Source: Geobacter sp. AOG2 (GTDB taxonomy: Bacteria; Desulfobacterota; Desulfuromonadia; Geobacterales; Pseudopelobacteraceae). Taken from it: a DNA stretch of 64,000 nucleotides. The stretch is from the NCBI RefSeq assembly GCF_019972295.1, contig NZ_BLJA01000001.1:962049-1026048 (forward strand), in the 5' to 3' direction. The position numbers were made by a program, and so were the translations under genes. How positions within the stretch are numbered: position 1 is the first letter of the stretch; each line of letters starts with the position of its first letter. The notes beneath the pieces were generated by a model. It was given only the letters and a program-made list of their open reading frames with translations. It searched no databases and was not told the DNA's origin. This document shows positions 46,037 through 54,439 of this stretch, in pieces.

Positions 46037-47056
46037 ATGAGCCCCCTCCGCCATATACTTTGCAGATCGCTGACTCTGATTGCGGTGCCCAGCCTGTTCG
46101 TTATTTCTGCTTCGGCGGCGGAGACTGAACCTAACACATTACATCCCGCCGCCGAGAAGGTCGAGACCGCGATTCAAGGGCCGGTTGCCCGGGTTAACGG
46201 CAGCGACATCTCCGCAGCTGAACTGAAGCGGGCTCGCAAAGTGCTGCAGGCCAGCCAGCCGGGTGCGCAGATCTCCGCTGATGAACAGAAGGAACTTGAC
46301 AGACGGGTGGTAGACCAACTCATTTCCGCTGAACTACTCTACCAATCGGGGCAGAAACTGGGTATTAAGGACCTTGACAAACAAGTTGATGACAAGATAG
46401 CCCAGGCAAAGGGCCGTTTTGCCAGTGAGGCGGATTTCGCCAAGGCGATCCACGATCTTGATATGAGTGAGAAGGATCTTCGGGAGTATACCCGGAGGGA
46501 CTTTATTATTACTAATTTCGTCACTGCGACGATTATTCCCAAGGTTACGGTCAGCGAAGAGGAAAGCAAAAAGTTTTACGACCAGAATCTTGATAAGTTC
46601 CACCAGGATGAAAAGGTTAGGGCCAGCCATATCCTGTGCGGCATAGACACCAAGGCGAGTGCCGAGGAGAAGAAAAAGGCCCGCGAAAAAGCCGAAAAAC
46701 TTCGTAAGGAATTGGCCAATGGAGCTGACTTCGCCACGTTGGCCAAGGAAAACTCCTCCTGTCCCAGCAGCAAACAGGGGGGGGATCTGGGGTTCTTCGG
46801 CAAGGGGCAGATGGTACCGCCGTTCGAGCAGGCGGCTTTTGCCCTCAAGCCGGGTGAGATAAGCGATGTGGTTGAGACCCAGTTCGGCTATCATATCATC
46901 AAACAGACAGAGCGGACAAAAGCTGAAACCGTACCTTTCAGCGCCGTCCGTTCCAAGATAGAGGATTATTTGAAAAACCAGAAAGTCAATGCCGCGGTGG
47001 GCGATTTTTTGGCAGATGCCCGTAAGACCGCCAAGATCGAAATATTGCTGAAGTGA
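46037..47056 (+). CDS. Periplasmic peptidyl-prolyl cis-trans isomerase, SurA/PrsA type
   Basis: A 339-residue exported chaperone. A signal peptide (about residues 1-28, ending ASA) is followed by a SurA-like N-terminal helical region (VARVNGSDISAAELKRA to about 175) and one parvulin domain (about 205-300) with VRASHILCGID, DFATLAKENSSCPSSKQGGD, LGFFGKGQMVPPFEQAAFAL and VVETQFGYHIIKQ. It catalyses proline isomerisation and helps outer-membrane proteins fold. AAGGAG lies upstream of the ATG. It appears monocistronic and is followed by a GC-rich hairpin. Confidence 0.92.
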   Translation: MSPLRHILCRSLTLIAVPSLFVISASAAETEPNTLHPAAEKVETAIQGPVARVNGSDISAAELKRARKVLQASQPGAQISADEQKELDRRVVDQLISAELLYQSGQKLGIKDLDKQVDDKIAQAKGRFASEADFAKAIHDLDMSEKDLREYTRRDFIITNFVTATIIPKVTVSEEESKKFYDQNLDKFHQDEKVRASHILCGIDTKASAEEKKKAREKAEKLRKELANGADFATLAKENSSCPSSKQGGDLGFFGKGQMVPPFEQAAFALKPGEISDVVETQFGYHIIKQTERTKAETVPFSAVRSKIEDYLKNQKVNAAVGDFLADARKTAKIEILLK

Positions 47057-47087
47057 CCGGTGACTGTACGTAGTAAAAGCCCAAACG

Positions 47088-47124
47088 GGGCCGGCCAATT
47101 GTGAGAATGGGCCGGCCCTTCTCA
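47088..47124 (+). terminator. GC-rich hairpin with two competing pairings
   Basis: GGGCCGGCC (47088-47096) can pair with GGCCGGCCC (47110-47118). The sequence TGAGAATGGGCCGGCCCTTC with the next bases TCA (47102-47124) is itself almost a perfect palindrome and would exclude the first pairing. There is only a short U run. It follows the parvulin gene by 31 bases and may terminate it. Confidence 0.55.
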
Positions 47125-47125
47125 T

Positions 47126-47274
47126 GCCCTGTGTGGTTAGTCACGGAGATCGTGACTGGATATTTTGGCTGGAGCCAAGATGGACGCAGGTGTAGCAAGG
47201 GCTACATCAAGGGAGCGTAACGATAGCAGCGGTCCCAAAACCGAGACTGCGACCATGAGCTAACCGCACGGGGT
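47126..47274 (+). ncRNA. Candidate structured RNA, about 149 nt, family unknown
   Basis: Arms 47126-47140 and 47260-47274 pair over 15 bases (GCCCTGTGTGGTTAG with CTAACCGCACGGGGT). The interior contains four hairpins: TCACG/CGTGA; TTTTGGC/GCCAAGA with loop TGGA; GGTGTAGC/GCTACATC with loop AAGG, itself enclosed by ACGC/GCGT; and GCAG-CGGT/ACCG-CTGC. Five G-U type pairs (126/274, 130/270, 134/266, 64/79 and 90/207 in the last digits of 47xxx) are valid only if the plus strand is transcribed. I do not recognise it as any riboswitch, 6S, tmRNA, SRP, RNase P or intron domain. It ends five bases before the stop of a convergent gene. Confidence 0.55.
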
Positions 47275-47279
47275 GCAAA

Positions 47280-48272
47280 TTATCGTGCCGCTCCTGTTGA
47301 AATCCTTATGCTTCGTCCTGATGATAGCCCTGCGAATCTGATGGCCCCCCGATATTCCCCCTCCCGGTAGCAGGCCGCTTCTCCCGCCGGCAGATAGTCG
47401 CCGGTCGAATTCTTCAGAAGAAAAACAAATGATGGGAGCGGCCCGTTTTCGAAGTCCTCCTCCCCGATAGGCATCCGGTATTCCGCCAAGCGGGTGCGTT
47501 GCCCTCCAGCCAGCAATGGCGCGCCAGTTGGTTTCGTCGCCGTTCCGGCCAAGGATGTGCGGGATACGCGGGTCTGGTAGCCGGCCAAAGGAGCCGGTAC
47601 GTGGCCGTAGAGCGTGACCAGAGCGCTCCCCCTCCGGTCAACGCGGATATCGTACCCAGGTATCCAACCCGGCCCCCCAACGGCGAAACGGGCCGTGACC
47701 CGCCCGTTTCCGGGAGAAACGACTACCCGTGTCATGCTCGTAGCGTCTTTTCCTTCCTTTCGCACCGATGCAATACGGGCATCGATGCGGCGAATCTCCC
47801 GTTCCGCACGGCGTCGTGCCGTATAGACCGTTTCTAATTGGGCAATGGCAAAGTCGGTCCCTTGGCGGATTGTCAGCAGTGGATCCGGGTTTGATTTTGT
47901 TTTGCGGGGAGCTTTGCCGCTCTGGGACTTTGCGGCGGATTTGAAAATATTTTCACGCGTCGCCAGCGCCCTCAATCGGTCCTCCATGCGGCTCCTTTGC
48001 TCGATCAGGGCGTTAAGTTCCTTTTCTAACTTGGTATTCCGGCTTAACGGCTGCGTATCGACACGCAGAATGCTGGTCCCCCTCTCGGGACTGATTCGCA
48101 AGCTGCCGGCCAACATGCCTCCCGGCAGAGGGATTTCGGCGATACCCCGGACAGCAGCGGCTCTAAGTTCTACGACAGCGCCGTCTGAAAAGAAGGTGAT
48201 GCTTCTACCGTCGGCGCAGGCCTCGGCGACGGTTGTGAGTAGCAAGATGATAACTGGCAGGACGGTTCTCAT
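47280..48272 (-). CDS. Exported MuiA-like protein (DUF4140/DUF4139), apparently short
   Basis: A 330-residue protein with a signal peptide (about 1-20). Residues about 22-80 resemble the N-terminal beta domain of mucoidy inhibitor MuiA-like proteins; a coiled coil follows (about 80-165 with KLEKELNALIEQRSRMEDRL); then the DUF4139 start GWIPGYDIRVD. The family usually continues for well over 100 residues after the LPAGxxxxY block, but here the protein stops about 30 residues later (SSGRSIRISTGAAR). It may be truncated. The structured element at 47126-47274 abuts this 3' end. The gene is divergent from the one at 48394. Confidence 0.7.
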   Translation of the reverse strand: MRTVLPVIILLLTTVAEACADGRSITFFSDGAVVELRAAAVRGIAEIPLPGGMLAGSLRISPERGTSILRVDTQPLSRNTKLEKELNALIEQRSRMEDRLRALATRENIFKSAAKSQSGKAPRKTKSNPDPLLTIRQGTDFAIAQLETVYTARRRAEREIRRIDARIASVRKEGKDATSMTRVVVSPGNGRVTARFAVGGPGWIPGYDIRVDRRGSALVTLYGHVPAPLAGYQTRVSRTSLAGTATKPTGAPLLAGGQRTRLAEYRMPIGEEDFENGPLPSFVFLLKNSTGDYLPAGEAACYREGEYRGAIRFAGLSSGRSIRISTGAAR

Positions 48273-48294
48273 TCAGGCTCCTTTCGGCAGTCAT

Positions 48295-48323
48295 GCAAAT
48301 CTCTGAACGTTCAGCAGATTTGC
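48295..48323. promoter_or_regulatory. Palindrome between divergent genes
   Basis: GCAAATCTCTGAAC and GTTCAGCAGATTTGC are inverted copies with one extra base, centred on the perfect 12-base CTGAACGTTCAG. It lies upstream of a strong promoter for the 48394 gene and 23 bases before the start of the divergent MuiA-like gene, a place suited to an operator for both. Confidence 0.5.
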
Positions 48324-48334
48324 CAATCTGGTAG

Positions 48335-48363
48335 TTGCACTCAGATGAGGATAAGTTTATAAT
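48335..48363 (+). promoter_or_regulatory. Sigma-70 promoter of the helical-repeat gene
   Basis: TTGCAC, a 17-base spacer and a perfect TATAAT place the transcript start near 48370, 24 bases before the ATG at 48394. Confidence 0.75.
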
Positions 48364-48393
48364 TCTTCCACTCTTTTTGGAAGGTGATCTATC

Positions 48394-49950
48394 ATGGCCT
48401 TTGAAGCGGAAGTGTCGGTTAAAGACATAGTCAGTTTTTACATTAAAATCAATGATGCCGCCAAGGCCAAAAAGGATATAGCCAAACTTTCCGCCAAGGA
48501 CAAGGCGATAGCTTTCGATATAATTGCCGCTTCGTCCGGCAATCATGACTTCAAAATCGAGATCGCCAAATATTTCGTCTACGACCTTGACGCCCGTGTC
48601 CGGAGAAAAGCCGAGATAATGTTGGAGGATTTACTCCCCGGTTGGGTTTCCGATCCGGCCGAAAGCATCCTCAAACTGCTCAAAACGGTGGACACTAAGG
48701 GGGGGACCCATCGCAACGCTGCCATAAGATTCCTATTTGGCATTATTGATTCCGGCAGCCTTCGGGACACCTTCATGACCCTGCTCAACAGCAGGAACCG
48801 GGCTCATATGGCAGAGATCATTGCCATTCTTGAAGGCTACATCGACTCCTCCCAAGACGAGCGTGAGCAGGTCAAAATCTTCGATGCCTGTCTGGATATC
48901 GTCCTATCCGACGATGCCGATTATAACATCAAACATCATGCATCCAACCTGTTGAGCGTCTTTTTCAAGAAGGTACAGGCAACAAACCTCGGCGAGGCCT
49001 TGCGGCAAAAGTATATCGAAAAACAGATTGAGAAGGCCGAAGGGGTATACCGTTACCTGTGCAGCGGTGCATCGGGGCTGAGCGCCACCTTTCTCGAAGA
49101 CCTGCTACGCCCTCTGAACGACGGCGGCAAAACGTTTCAGCTCAAGATGCTCAACTATTTTAAATTTGTACTGGAAAAAGCGCAGAATCCTGAAGAAGTC
49201 GACACGGTCATGGATATCTACCCGGATTATTGGAACAACGATGAACTGCCCAGGGAAGAGAAGCTTGTAAAGATCTGTCGCCGTATCATCGTAGCGGTTG
49301 AAGAGTTGTGGGATGTGAGCGATGATGCCGAGGTCCGCAGCCTCATTATCAAGATAATATATGGTCAATATGCCGACAAACGAGAAATGCTGGAACAGAT
49401 CCGGGCAAAGCTGGATACCGAAACGCTCAGTGAGGCTGCACGGGACAAGATTGCCCTTATGCTGCACTGTTTTTTTCTTCCAGGAGAAAATGACGCGCTC
49501 AAGCTGCTGGCGGCGAATATATTGATCTTCAAGCTGGGTGATGCCCGGAACCGGTCCGTAGCCCTCGATTATCTCATCTCCTATGTTGAAAACAAGAACC
49601 TCAACTATGCCGAAAGAGGCAGCATAGCTACGGCGATGGAATCATTACTCAACGAAAAGCGGCTGGCGGAAGAAGTGCGAAAAACGGCGCGGTACCTCCT
49701 TTTCATAACTGGTCCCGAGAGGTTTGATACGGCAGAGGAGCAAAAAGCCGTTCTCGGTCATATTCGGAGCATGGTCGAAGGGAGAGGCCTCTCCAGCCAG
49801 CATGCTGCGCAGCGAGTCCTGGAGTCCCTGGAGATTTTTTCAAAGACGACGGCCTCCACCGACAAACTCAAGATGGCGGCACACTACCTGGAGTTTAAGA
49901 TTCGCCAGCCCAACGAGAGTCTAACCTGGGGCAAACTTGACTTACCCTAG
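48394..49950 (+). CDS. Hypothetical alpha-helical repeat protein
   Basis: A 518-residue cytoplasmic protein, almost entirely predicted helix, with HEAT/ARM-like helical pairs such as RVRRKAEIMLEDLLPGW, THRNAAIRFLFGIID, ARNRSVALDYLISYVENK and EVRKTARYLLFITG. No enzymatic motif, signal peptide or membrane segment is seen. I do not recognise a characterised family. Such scaffolds usually bind proteins or nucleic acids. It is monocistronic with a strong promoter and a palindrome upstream; GGAAGG precedes the ATG by 9 bases. Confidence 0.75.
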   Translation: MAFEAEVSVKDIVSFYIKINDAAKAKKDIAKLSAKDKAIAFDIIAASSGNHDFKIEIAKYFVYDLDARVRRKAEIMLEDLLPGWVSDPAESILKLLKTVDTKGGTHRNAAIRFLFGIIDSGSLRDTFMTLLNSRNRAHMAEIIAILEGYIDSSQDEREQVKIFDACLDIVLSDDADYNIKHHASNLLSVFFKKVQATNLGEALRQKYIEKQIEKAEGVYRYLCSGASGLSATFLEDLLRPLNDGGKTFQLKMLNYFKFVLEKAQNPEEVDTVMDIYPDYWNNDELPREEKLVKICRRIIVAVEELWDVSDDAEVRSLIIKIIYGQYADKREMLEQIRAKLDTETLSEAARDKIALMLHCFFLPGENDALKLLAANILIFKLGDARNRSVALDYLISYVENKNLNYAERGSIATAMESLLNEKRLAEEVRKTARYLLFITGPERFDTAEEQKAVLGHIRSMVEGRGLSSQHAAQRVLESLEIFSKTTASTDKLKMAAHYLEFKIRQPNESLTWGKLDLP

Positions 49951-49992
49951 CGTTGATGCGACCCGGTAGCCGGTCCTGCTTTCCGAAAAGGC

Positions 49993-51069
49993 TTACGAGA
50001 CGTTTGGCCGAACAATTTTTCCTCCCCCCAGAACCTCATCATCCCGGTAAAAAACCACGGATTGCCCTGGAGTGACCGCTTTCTGCGGTTCATCGAAGCG
50101 TACCGCACACCCGCCTTCCGGCAGCAGTTTGACATGGCATTGGACCGGCTGATGCCGGTAGCGGATTTTACACGTCGCCTCGAACTCCTCGGCGTCCGGG
50201 GGTACTATCCATCCGATTTCTGCGGCAAGCAGGCCATCAACGGCCAGATACTGCTCTTCCCCCACCACCACGAGATTATGTTCGGAATCGATGGCTGTCA
50301 CGTACAAAGGCTTGCTCCAGGCGATCCCCAACCCCTTGCGTTGGCCGATGGTATAGCGGTGCGTCCCGCGATGATGGCCGATAACCCGACCGTCCACATG
50401 GATTATGTCCCCTGGTATTCCCTTCAGAACACCGCCCCCCTCGAGGAATAACACGTAATCGTCGTTGGGGATGAAGCAAACCTCCTGGCTGTCCCCCTTC
50501 TCGGCCACCGGCAGGTGGAACCCGCGCGCCAGCCGACGGACCTCTTCCTTATTCTCCATTTCACCCAATGGGAAGATCACTCTCGCCAATTGTTCCTGGG
50601 AGAGCATGCAAAGGAAGTAGGATTGGTCCTTGCCGATGCAGCGCGCCTGGCGCAAGTGGCAGACCCCAGCGCCATCGACGGTTTTTCTTACGTAGTGGCC
50701 GGTGGCCAGCATGTCGGCACCCAGTTCCCGCGCCTGGTCCAGCAACAGGCCGAATTTGACGTAGCGGTTGCAACGCACGCAAGGATTGGGGGTGCAACCG
50801 CAGCGATATTCGTCGATGAAGTCCTTGATTATCAGCTCGTGGAAATTCGCTACGAGGTCGATCACATGGTGAGGGATTCCCAAGTGCTTGGCCACGGTTG
50901 CGGCATCATGGGCGGCTGAGCCGCTACCGGCGCTGCGCGGTGCGAAGAGCTGCATGGTAATGCCGATCACCTCATGGCCTTGGCTTTTCAATAGAGCGGC
51001 GGTCACCGATGAATCCACCCCACCGCTCATGGCAACGGCGATAACCGGTCCTTTCTTGTCAACCATCAT
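49993..51069 (-). CDS. mnmA: tRNA-specific 2-thiouridylase MnmA
   Basis: Puts sulfur on U34 of tRNA Glu, Gln and Lys. The 358-residue protein has the PP-loop AVAMSGGVDSSV at 11-22, catalytic Cys 97 in PNPCVRC, the second active Cys 198 in SQEVCFIP, and YTIGQRKGLGI. It is the last gene of the SAM-riboswitch operon, and its ATG overlaps the stop of the ThiF-like gene (ATGATG). That placement puts tRNA thiolation under the same control as methionine/cysteine synthesis. Confidence 0.95.
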   Translation of the reverse strand: MMVDKKGPVIAVAMSGGVDSSVTAALLKSQGHEVIGITMQLFAPRSAGSGSAAHDAATVAKHLGIPHHVIDLVANFHELIIKDFIDEYRCGCTPNPCVRCNRYVKFGLLLDQARELGADMLATGHYVRKTVDGAGVCHLRQARCIGKDQSYFLCMLSQEQLARVIFPLGEMENKEEVRRLARGFHLPVAEKGDSQEVCFIPNDDYVLFLEGGGVLKGIPGDIIHVDGRVIGHHRGTHRYTIGQRKGLGIAWSKPLYVTAIDSEHNLVVVGEEQYLAVDGLLAAEIGWIVPPDAEEFEATCKIRYRHQPVQCHVKLLPEGGCAVRFDEPQKAVTPGQSVVFYRDDEVLGGGKIVRPNVS

Positions 51070-51872
51070 ATCCCTTTCTCACCGAGAATGATTCGGACCA
51101 CCTGGTTGGCTTGGTGCCCGGCTGCAATAGCCACCCGCGGCGCCATCAGTCCGCAACCCGGCTTGGCTTCCGATTCGCCGTCGCCCACGAGGTAGAGCCT
51201 GGACGTGGCCCGTTGCGTAACGATGGCATTGCTGGTGCCATACCCCGCCAATCCTGATGCGGCAACGACGGTGACCGACGGCAGCCGACCGAGGAGTGTA
51301 TCCACCAACATGGCCTTCATGTCGGCCCGGTCAAAGGCTTCGACCACGACGGTGCAGGCGGCAAAGACAGCGGGAATGTTTTCGGGGCACAACATGGCCT
51401 GATGGGATTCCACCTCGATATACGGGTTGATCCGGGCGATGTTTTCGGCTAAGGCGTCCACCTTGGGCTGGCCCAGTTGGTCGATGAAATACTGCTGCCG
51501 GTTGAGATTCGACGGCTCAACCACGTCGAAATCGGCGATCACGAGTCTGCCGACGCCTACTCGTGCCAGGGCCACGGCTACCGCCGAGCCAAGCCCGCCG
51601 GCACCGGCGACACCCACCGTGGCCGCCTTCAGCAATGCATGTACGCCGGGAGTGTGACGGGCCGCCAAAAGTCGTTGTAGTTCCTCTTCCGGCGGCTGTT
51701 CTCCCCGTTTGATCAGATAGACTTCGTCCCCTTCCCGTAGCTCTGTTTCGGCCGGAGCCGGAAACCCATTGAGGATAAGTACGTCCGCGCCCGGCTTGTG
51801 TCGTTCTGCCAGGCTTGCCAGAGTCGTCTCTTGGCTGATTACAGCCCCTATCTCGTTTATCCGTATGCGCAT
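51066..51872 (-). CDS. ThiS-ThiF fusion-like adenylyltransferase
   Basis: A 268-residue E1-like protein. Residues 1-55 (MRIRINEIGAVISQETTLAS, ILNGFPAPAETELREGDEVY) have the beta-grasp layout of ThiS but no C-terminal Gly-Gly, so this part cannot serve as a free carrier. Residues 85-268 form a ThiF/MoeB-type adenylating domain with GVAGAGGLGS and DFDVVEPSNLNRQQY. The CxxC zinc pairs of MoeB-type enzymes are absent. ATG 51872 gives the natural ThiS start; a GTG at 51950 overlapping the upstream stop is also open. It lies between trans-sulfuration genes and mnmA. Inferred: activation of a sulfur carrier. Confidence 0.78.
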   Translation of the reverse strand: MRIRINEIGAVISQETTLASLAERHKPGADVLILNGFPAPAETELREGDEVYLIKRGEQPPEEELQRLLAARHTPGVHALLKAATVGVAGAGGLGSAVAVALARVGVGRLVIADFDVVEPSNLNRQQYFIDQLGQPKVDALAENIARINPYIEVESHQAMLCPENIPAVFAACTVVVEAFDRADMKAMLVDTLLGRLPSVTVVAASGLAGYGTSNAIVTQRATSRLYLVGDGESEAKPGCGLMAPRVAIAAGHQANQVVRIILGEKGI

Positions 51873-51949
51873 AGGCTCACTATTTTTGTCTGCAATGTAT
51901 AAACTGTATTCCCCTACAGTCGACTGTGTAGTCACAGCCGTACTGAACA

Positions 51950-53086
51950 CTAATGACTGATAACCTGCTGGAGGTCTGCAATCAGGTCATCGACATCCTC
52001 CAACCCGACCGAGAGGCGCACCAAGGTATCCTTGATCCCCTTCTTTTCCCGTTCTTCCTTGGGAATTGCTGCATGGGACATCTTGGCCGGGTAGGAGATG
52101 ATGCTTTCCACGCCTCCCAGGCTGACAGCAAAGGCGGCAAACTGCGTTTTCTCCAGTAGTTGCTTGGTCAACTCGTAGGATTCGAGTTCGAAGGAGAGGA
52201 CGGCACCAGGGCCATCTGCCTGGGCAGCATTGACGGCATGACCGGGATGGCTGGCGAGGCCGGGGTAATGCACCTTGAGTACACTTTTCCTGGTCTGGAG
52301 CCAAGCCGCGATGTTTTCGGCACTCTGTTGGCTCTGGTCCATCCTTATTTTGAGCGTCTTGAGCCCTCGCAGAGTCAGAAACGAATCCTGGGGCCCCAGG
52401 ATGGCGCCGAATGCATTCTGGATGAAGCGGATACGATTACCCAGTTCCAGATCATTGACAACGGCAAAGCCACAGATAACATCGCTGTGCCCGTTCAGGA
52501 ATTTGGTTCCACTGTGCAGGACGATGTCACAGCCAAGCTCCAGTGGGCGCTGCAGATAGGGGGTCATAAAGGTGTTATCCACAAGGGTTATGATACCTCG
52601 CGGCTGGGCCAGTTCTACGACCCCACGCAGGTCGGTGATCTTGAGCAGCGGGTTGGAGGGGCTTTCCAGGTAGATTCCCTTGGTTTCCGGCCGGATAGCG
52701 GACTCGATGGCCTTAAGGCTGGTGGCATCCACAAAGGTGGAACCTATGCCGAGACGCTGGAATATGCTGGTCAGCACCCGGTAGGCGCCGCCGTAGACAT
52801 CCTCGCACACCACCAAGTGATCGCCGGGAGAGAAGATTAGTAAGGTGGAGGAGATGGCTGCCATGCCGGAGGCAAAGGCAAAGGCCCGGCTCCCTTTTTC
52901 CAGCCCGGCGATGGCTGCCTCCAGCGCCTCTCGGGTAGGGTTGTCGGAGCGGGCGTAGTCATATTTACCGAAATGGTCTACCGACTGTTGACGATAGGTG
53001 GATGTCTGGTAGATGGGCACGCCCAGCGCGCCGGTCAGGGGATCGGCGGTCTGTCCGCCGTGGATGAGTTGGGTTGCAAACTTCAT
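51950..53086 (-). CDS. Trans-sulfuration PLP enzyme (cystathionine gamma-lyase/beta-lyase type)
   Basis: A 378-residue member of the Cys/Met metabolism PLP family. PLP-Lys lies in LHSGTKFLNGHSD; other conserved features are YDYARSDNPTREALE, FASGMAAISS, VDNTFMTPYLQRP and the C-terminal LVRLSVGLEDVDDL. Members include cystathionine synthase, beta-lyase and gamma-lyase, which sequence inspection does not separate. AAGGAG lies five bases before the ATG. It is second in the SAM-controlled operon, nine bases after its paralogue, suggesting one acts as synthase and the other as lyase. Confidence 0.85.
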   Translation of the reverse strand: MKFATQLIHGGQTADPLTGALGVPIYQTSTYRQQSVDHFGKYDYARSDNPTREALEAAIAGLEKGSRAFAFASGMAAISSTLLIFSPGDHLVVCEDVYGGAYRVLTSIFQRLGIGSTFVDATSLKAIESAIRPETKGIYLESPSNPLLKITDLRGVVELAQPRGIITLVDNTFMTPYLQRPLELGCDIVLHSGTKFLNGHSDVICGFAVVNDLELGNRIRFIQNAFGAILGPQDSFLTLRGLKTLKIRMDQSQQSAENIAAWLQTRKSVLKVHYPGLASHPGHAVNAAQADGPGAVLSFELESYELTKQLLEKTQFAAFAVSLGGVESIISYPAKMSHAAIPKEEREKKGIKDTLVRLSVGLEDVDDLIADLQQVISH

Positions 53087-53095
53087 GTCGTCTCC

Positions 53096-54232
53096 TTATG
53101 CTTCCAATGCCTGACGCAAATCCTCAATCAGGTCGCAGCTGTCCTCAATGCCTACCGACAGGCGTAGCAGGGTATCGTTGATGCCCAGCCGCGCCCGTAG
53201 TTCCGGCGGTATGTCGGCGTGGGTCTGTACCTCGGGAAAGGTGATCAGACTTTCGACGCCGCCCAGACTCTCCGCGAAGGAGATCAAGCGTGTTTTCATC
53301 AGCACCTGCTCTACCAATGCGTGGGTAGCGACCTCAAAGGCAATCATGCCGCCAAAACCGCGGGAGTCGCGTTTGATCAAGGCGTGACCGGGATGGTCTT
53401 CGAGGCCCGGGTAGTAAACCTTGGTGATAGCCGGGTGATTTTTCAGCCATCCGGCAAGTTTGCCCGCATTCTCCTGTTGGCGGTCCAGGCGGACCCCCAA
53501 GGTCTTTATACCGCGCATCACCAGCCAGGAGTCCTGCGGTCCCAGTATCGCTCCGGCAGCATTCTGGTGGTAGTAGACCCGTTCGGCAAGATCGGAATCC
53601 TTCACCACCACCAGTCCAGCAATCGTATCGTTATGGCCCGCCAGATATTTGGAGGCGCTGTAGACGGCGATATCGGCCCCCAGATCCAGAGGGCGCAGGA
53701 GGTACGGGGTCAGAAAGGTATTGTCCACGATCAGATACAGGGTGTGATTACGGCAGAGCGTGGACAGGGCGGGGATGTCGGCAAATTTCAAAAGGGGATT
53801 AGTGAGCGATTCGACGAAGACCGCCTTAGTCTGGGGTGTGAGCGCTGCACGCACTGCTTCGATATCGCTCGTGTCCACATAGCTGAAGGTGAGCCCGAAC
53901 TGGTCGAATACCTTGTCGAACAGGCGACAGGTGCCGCCGTACAGGTCCTCAGTGACGATGAGGTGGTCTCCCGAGCGGAACAGCAGCAGCAGGTTGGCGA
54001 TAGCGGCCATGCCGGACGCATAGGCGCATGCGCGTACTCCATTGTCAAGGCGGGCTATGCCATCTTCCAGAGACTGGCGGGTAGGGTTGCCCGAGCGTGT
54101 GTAGTCATAGCCGGTGCTCTGGCCGAGTCCTGGATGCCTGAAGGTGGCGGTCTGGTAAATAGGCACAGAAACTGCGCCGGTCCTGGTGTCCCATTCCAGG
54201 CCGATCTGAACCGCCTGTGTACTGATGTTCAT
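53096..54232 (-). CDS. Trans-sulfuration PLP enzyme (cystathionine gamma-synthase type)
   Basis: A 378-residue paralogue of the next gene. PLP-Lys is in VYSASKYLAGHND, with YDYTRSGNPTRQSLE, YASGMAAIAN, VDNTFLTPYLLRP and LLRLSVGIEDSCDL. It is the first gene behind a SAM-I riboswitch, which fits a methionine-pathway enzyme such as cystathionine gamma-synthase. ATG 54232 follows GGGAGG at six bases; longer frames run into the riboswitch and are not translated. Confidence 0.87.
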   Translation of the reverse strand: MNISTQAVQIGLEWDTRTGAVSVPIYQTATFRHPGLGQSTGYDYTRSGNPTRQSLEDGIARLDNGVRACAYASGMAAIANLLLLFRSGDHLIVTEDLYGGTCRLFDKVFDQFGLTFSYVDTSDIEAVRAALTPQTKAVFVESLTNPLLKFADIPALSTLCRNHTLYLIVDNTFLTPYLLRPLDLGADIAVYSASKYLAGHNDTIAGLVVVKDSDLAERVYYHQNAAGAILGPQDSWLVMRGIKTLGVRLDRQQENAGKLAGWLKNHPAITKVYYPGLEDHPGHALIKRDSRGFGGMIAFEVATHALVEQVLMKTRLISFAESLGGVESLITFPEVQTHADIPPELRARLGINDTLLRLSVGIEDSCDLIEDLRQALEA

Positions 54233-54243
54233 CTGCTGCCTCC

Positions 54244-54405
54244 CAAAAATAAAATCCCCTTCCGGGGTGTGGAAGAGGGTTCCTTGAGGGCATCTCTTCC
54301 TTATCTCCCGAAACCGCATGGTTTCGCTGGAATTGGCACCTTACCCTTGCAGGTTGGTTGCCGCGACGTCCTTGGGCCAGTCCCTCGGTCGCTCTCGATA
54401 AGAAA
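54244..54405 (-). promoter_or_regulatory. SAM-I (S-box) riboswitch with transcription terminator
   Basis: On the minus strand the aptamer runs from CTTATC to GATAAG (P1) and contains the S-box core GAGGGACTGGCCC, CGGCAACC and AAGGTGCCAATTCC. Downstream, GGAAGAG next to P1 can pair with CCTCTTCC to form an antiterminator. When SAM stabilises P1, CCTCTTCC instead pairs with GGAAGGGG (8 bp, one G-U) and is followed by ATTTTATTTTT, a rho-independent terminator. So high SAM should switch off the operon of two trans-sulfuration genes, thiF-like and mnmA. Confidence 0.95.
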
Positions 54406-54439
54406 CTTATGTATTTTCTGCGAGAATTACTATGAATAA

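Noticed and set aside
47126-47274. Integron attC site or retron msr-msd for the structured element
   Set aside because: The core triplets have the wrong orientation for attC (GTTAG left, CTAAC right) and no integrase or reverse transcriptase gene is adjacent.
54233-54319. Extended start of the first trans-sulfuration gene at 54319
   Set aside because: That region is the riboswitch and terminator; the ATG at 54232 has GGGAGG.
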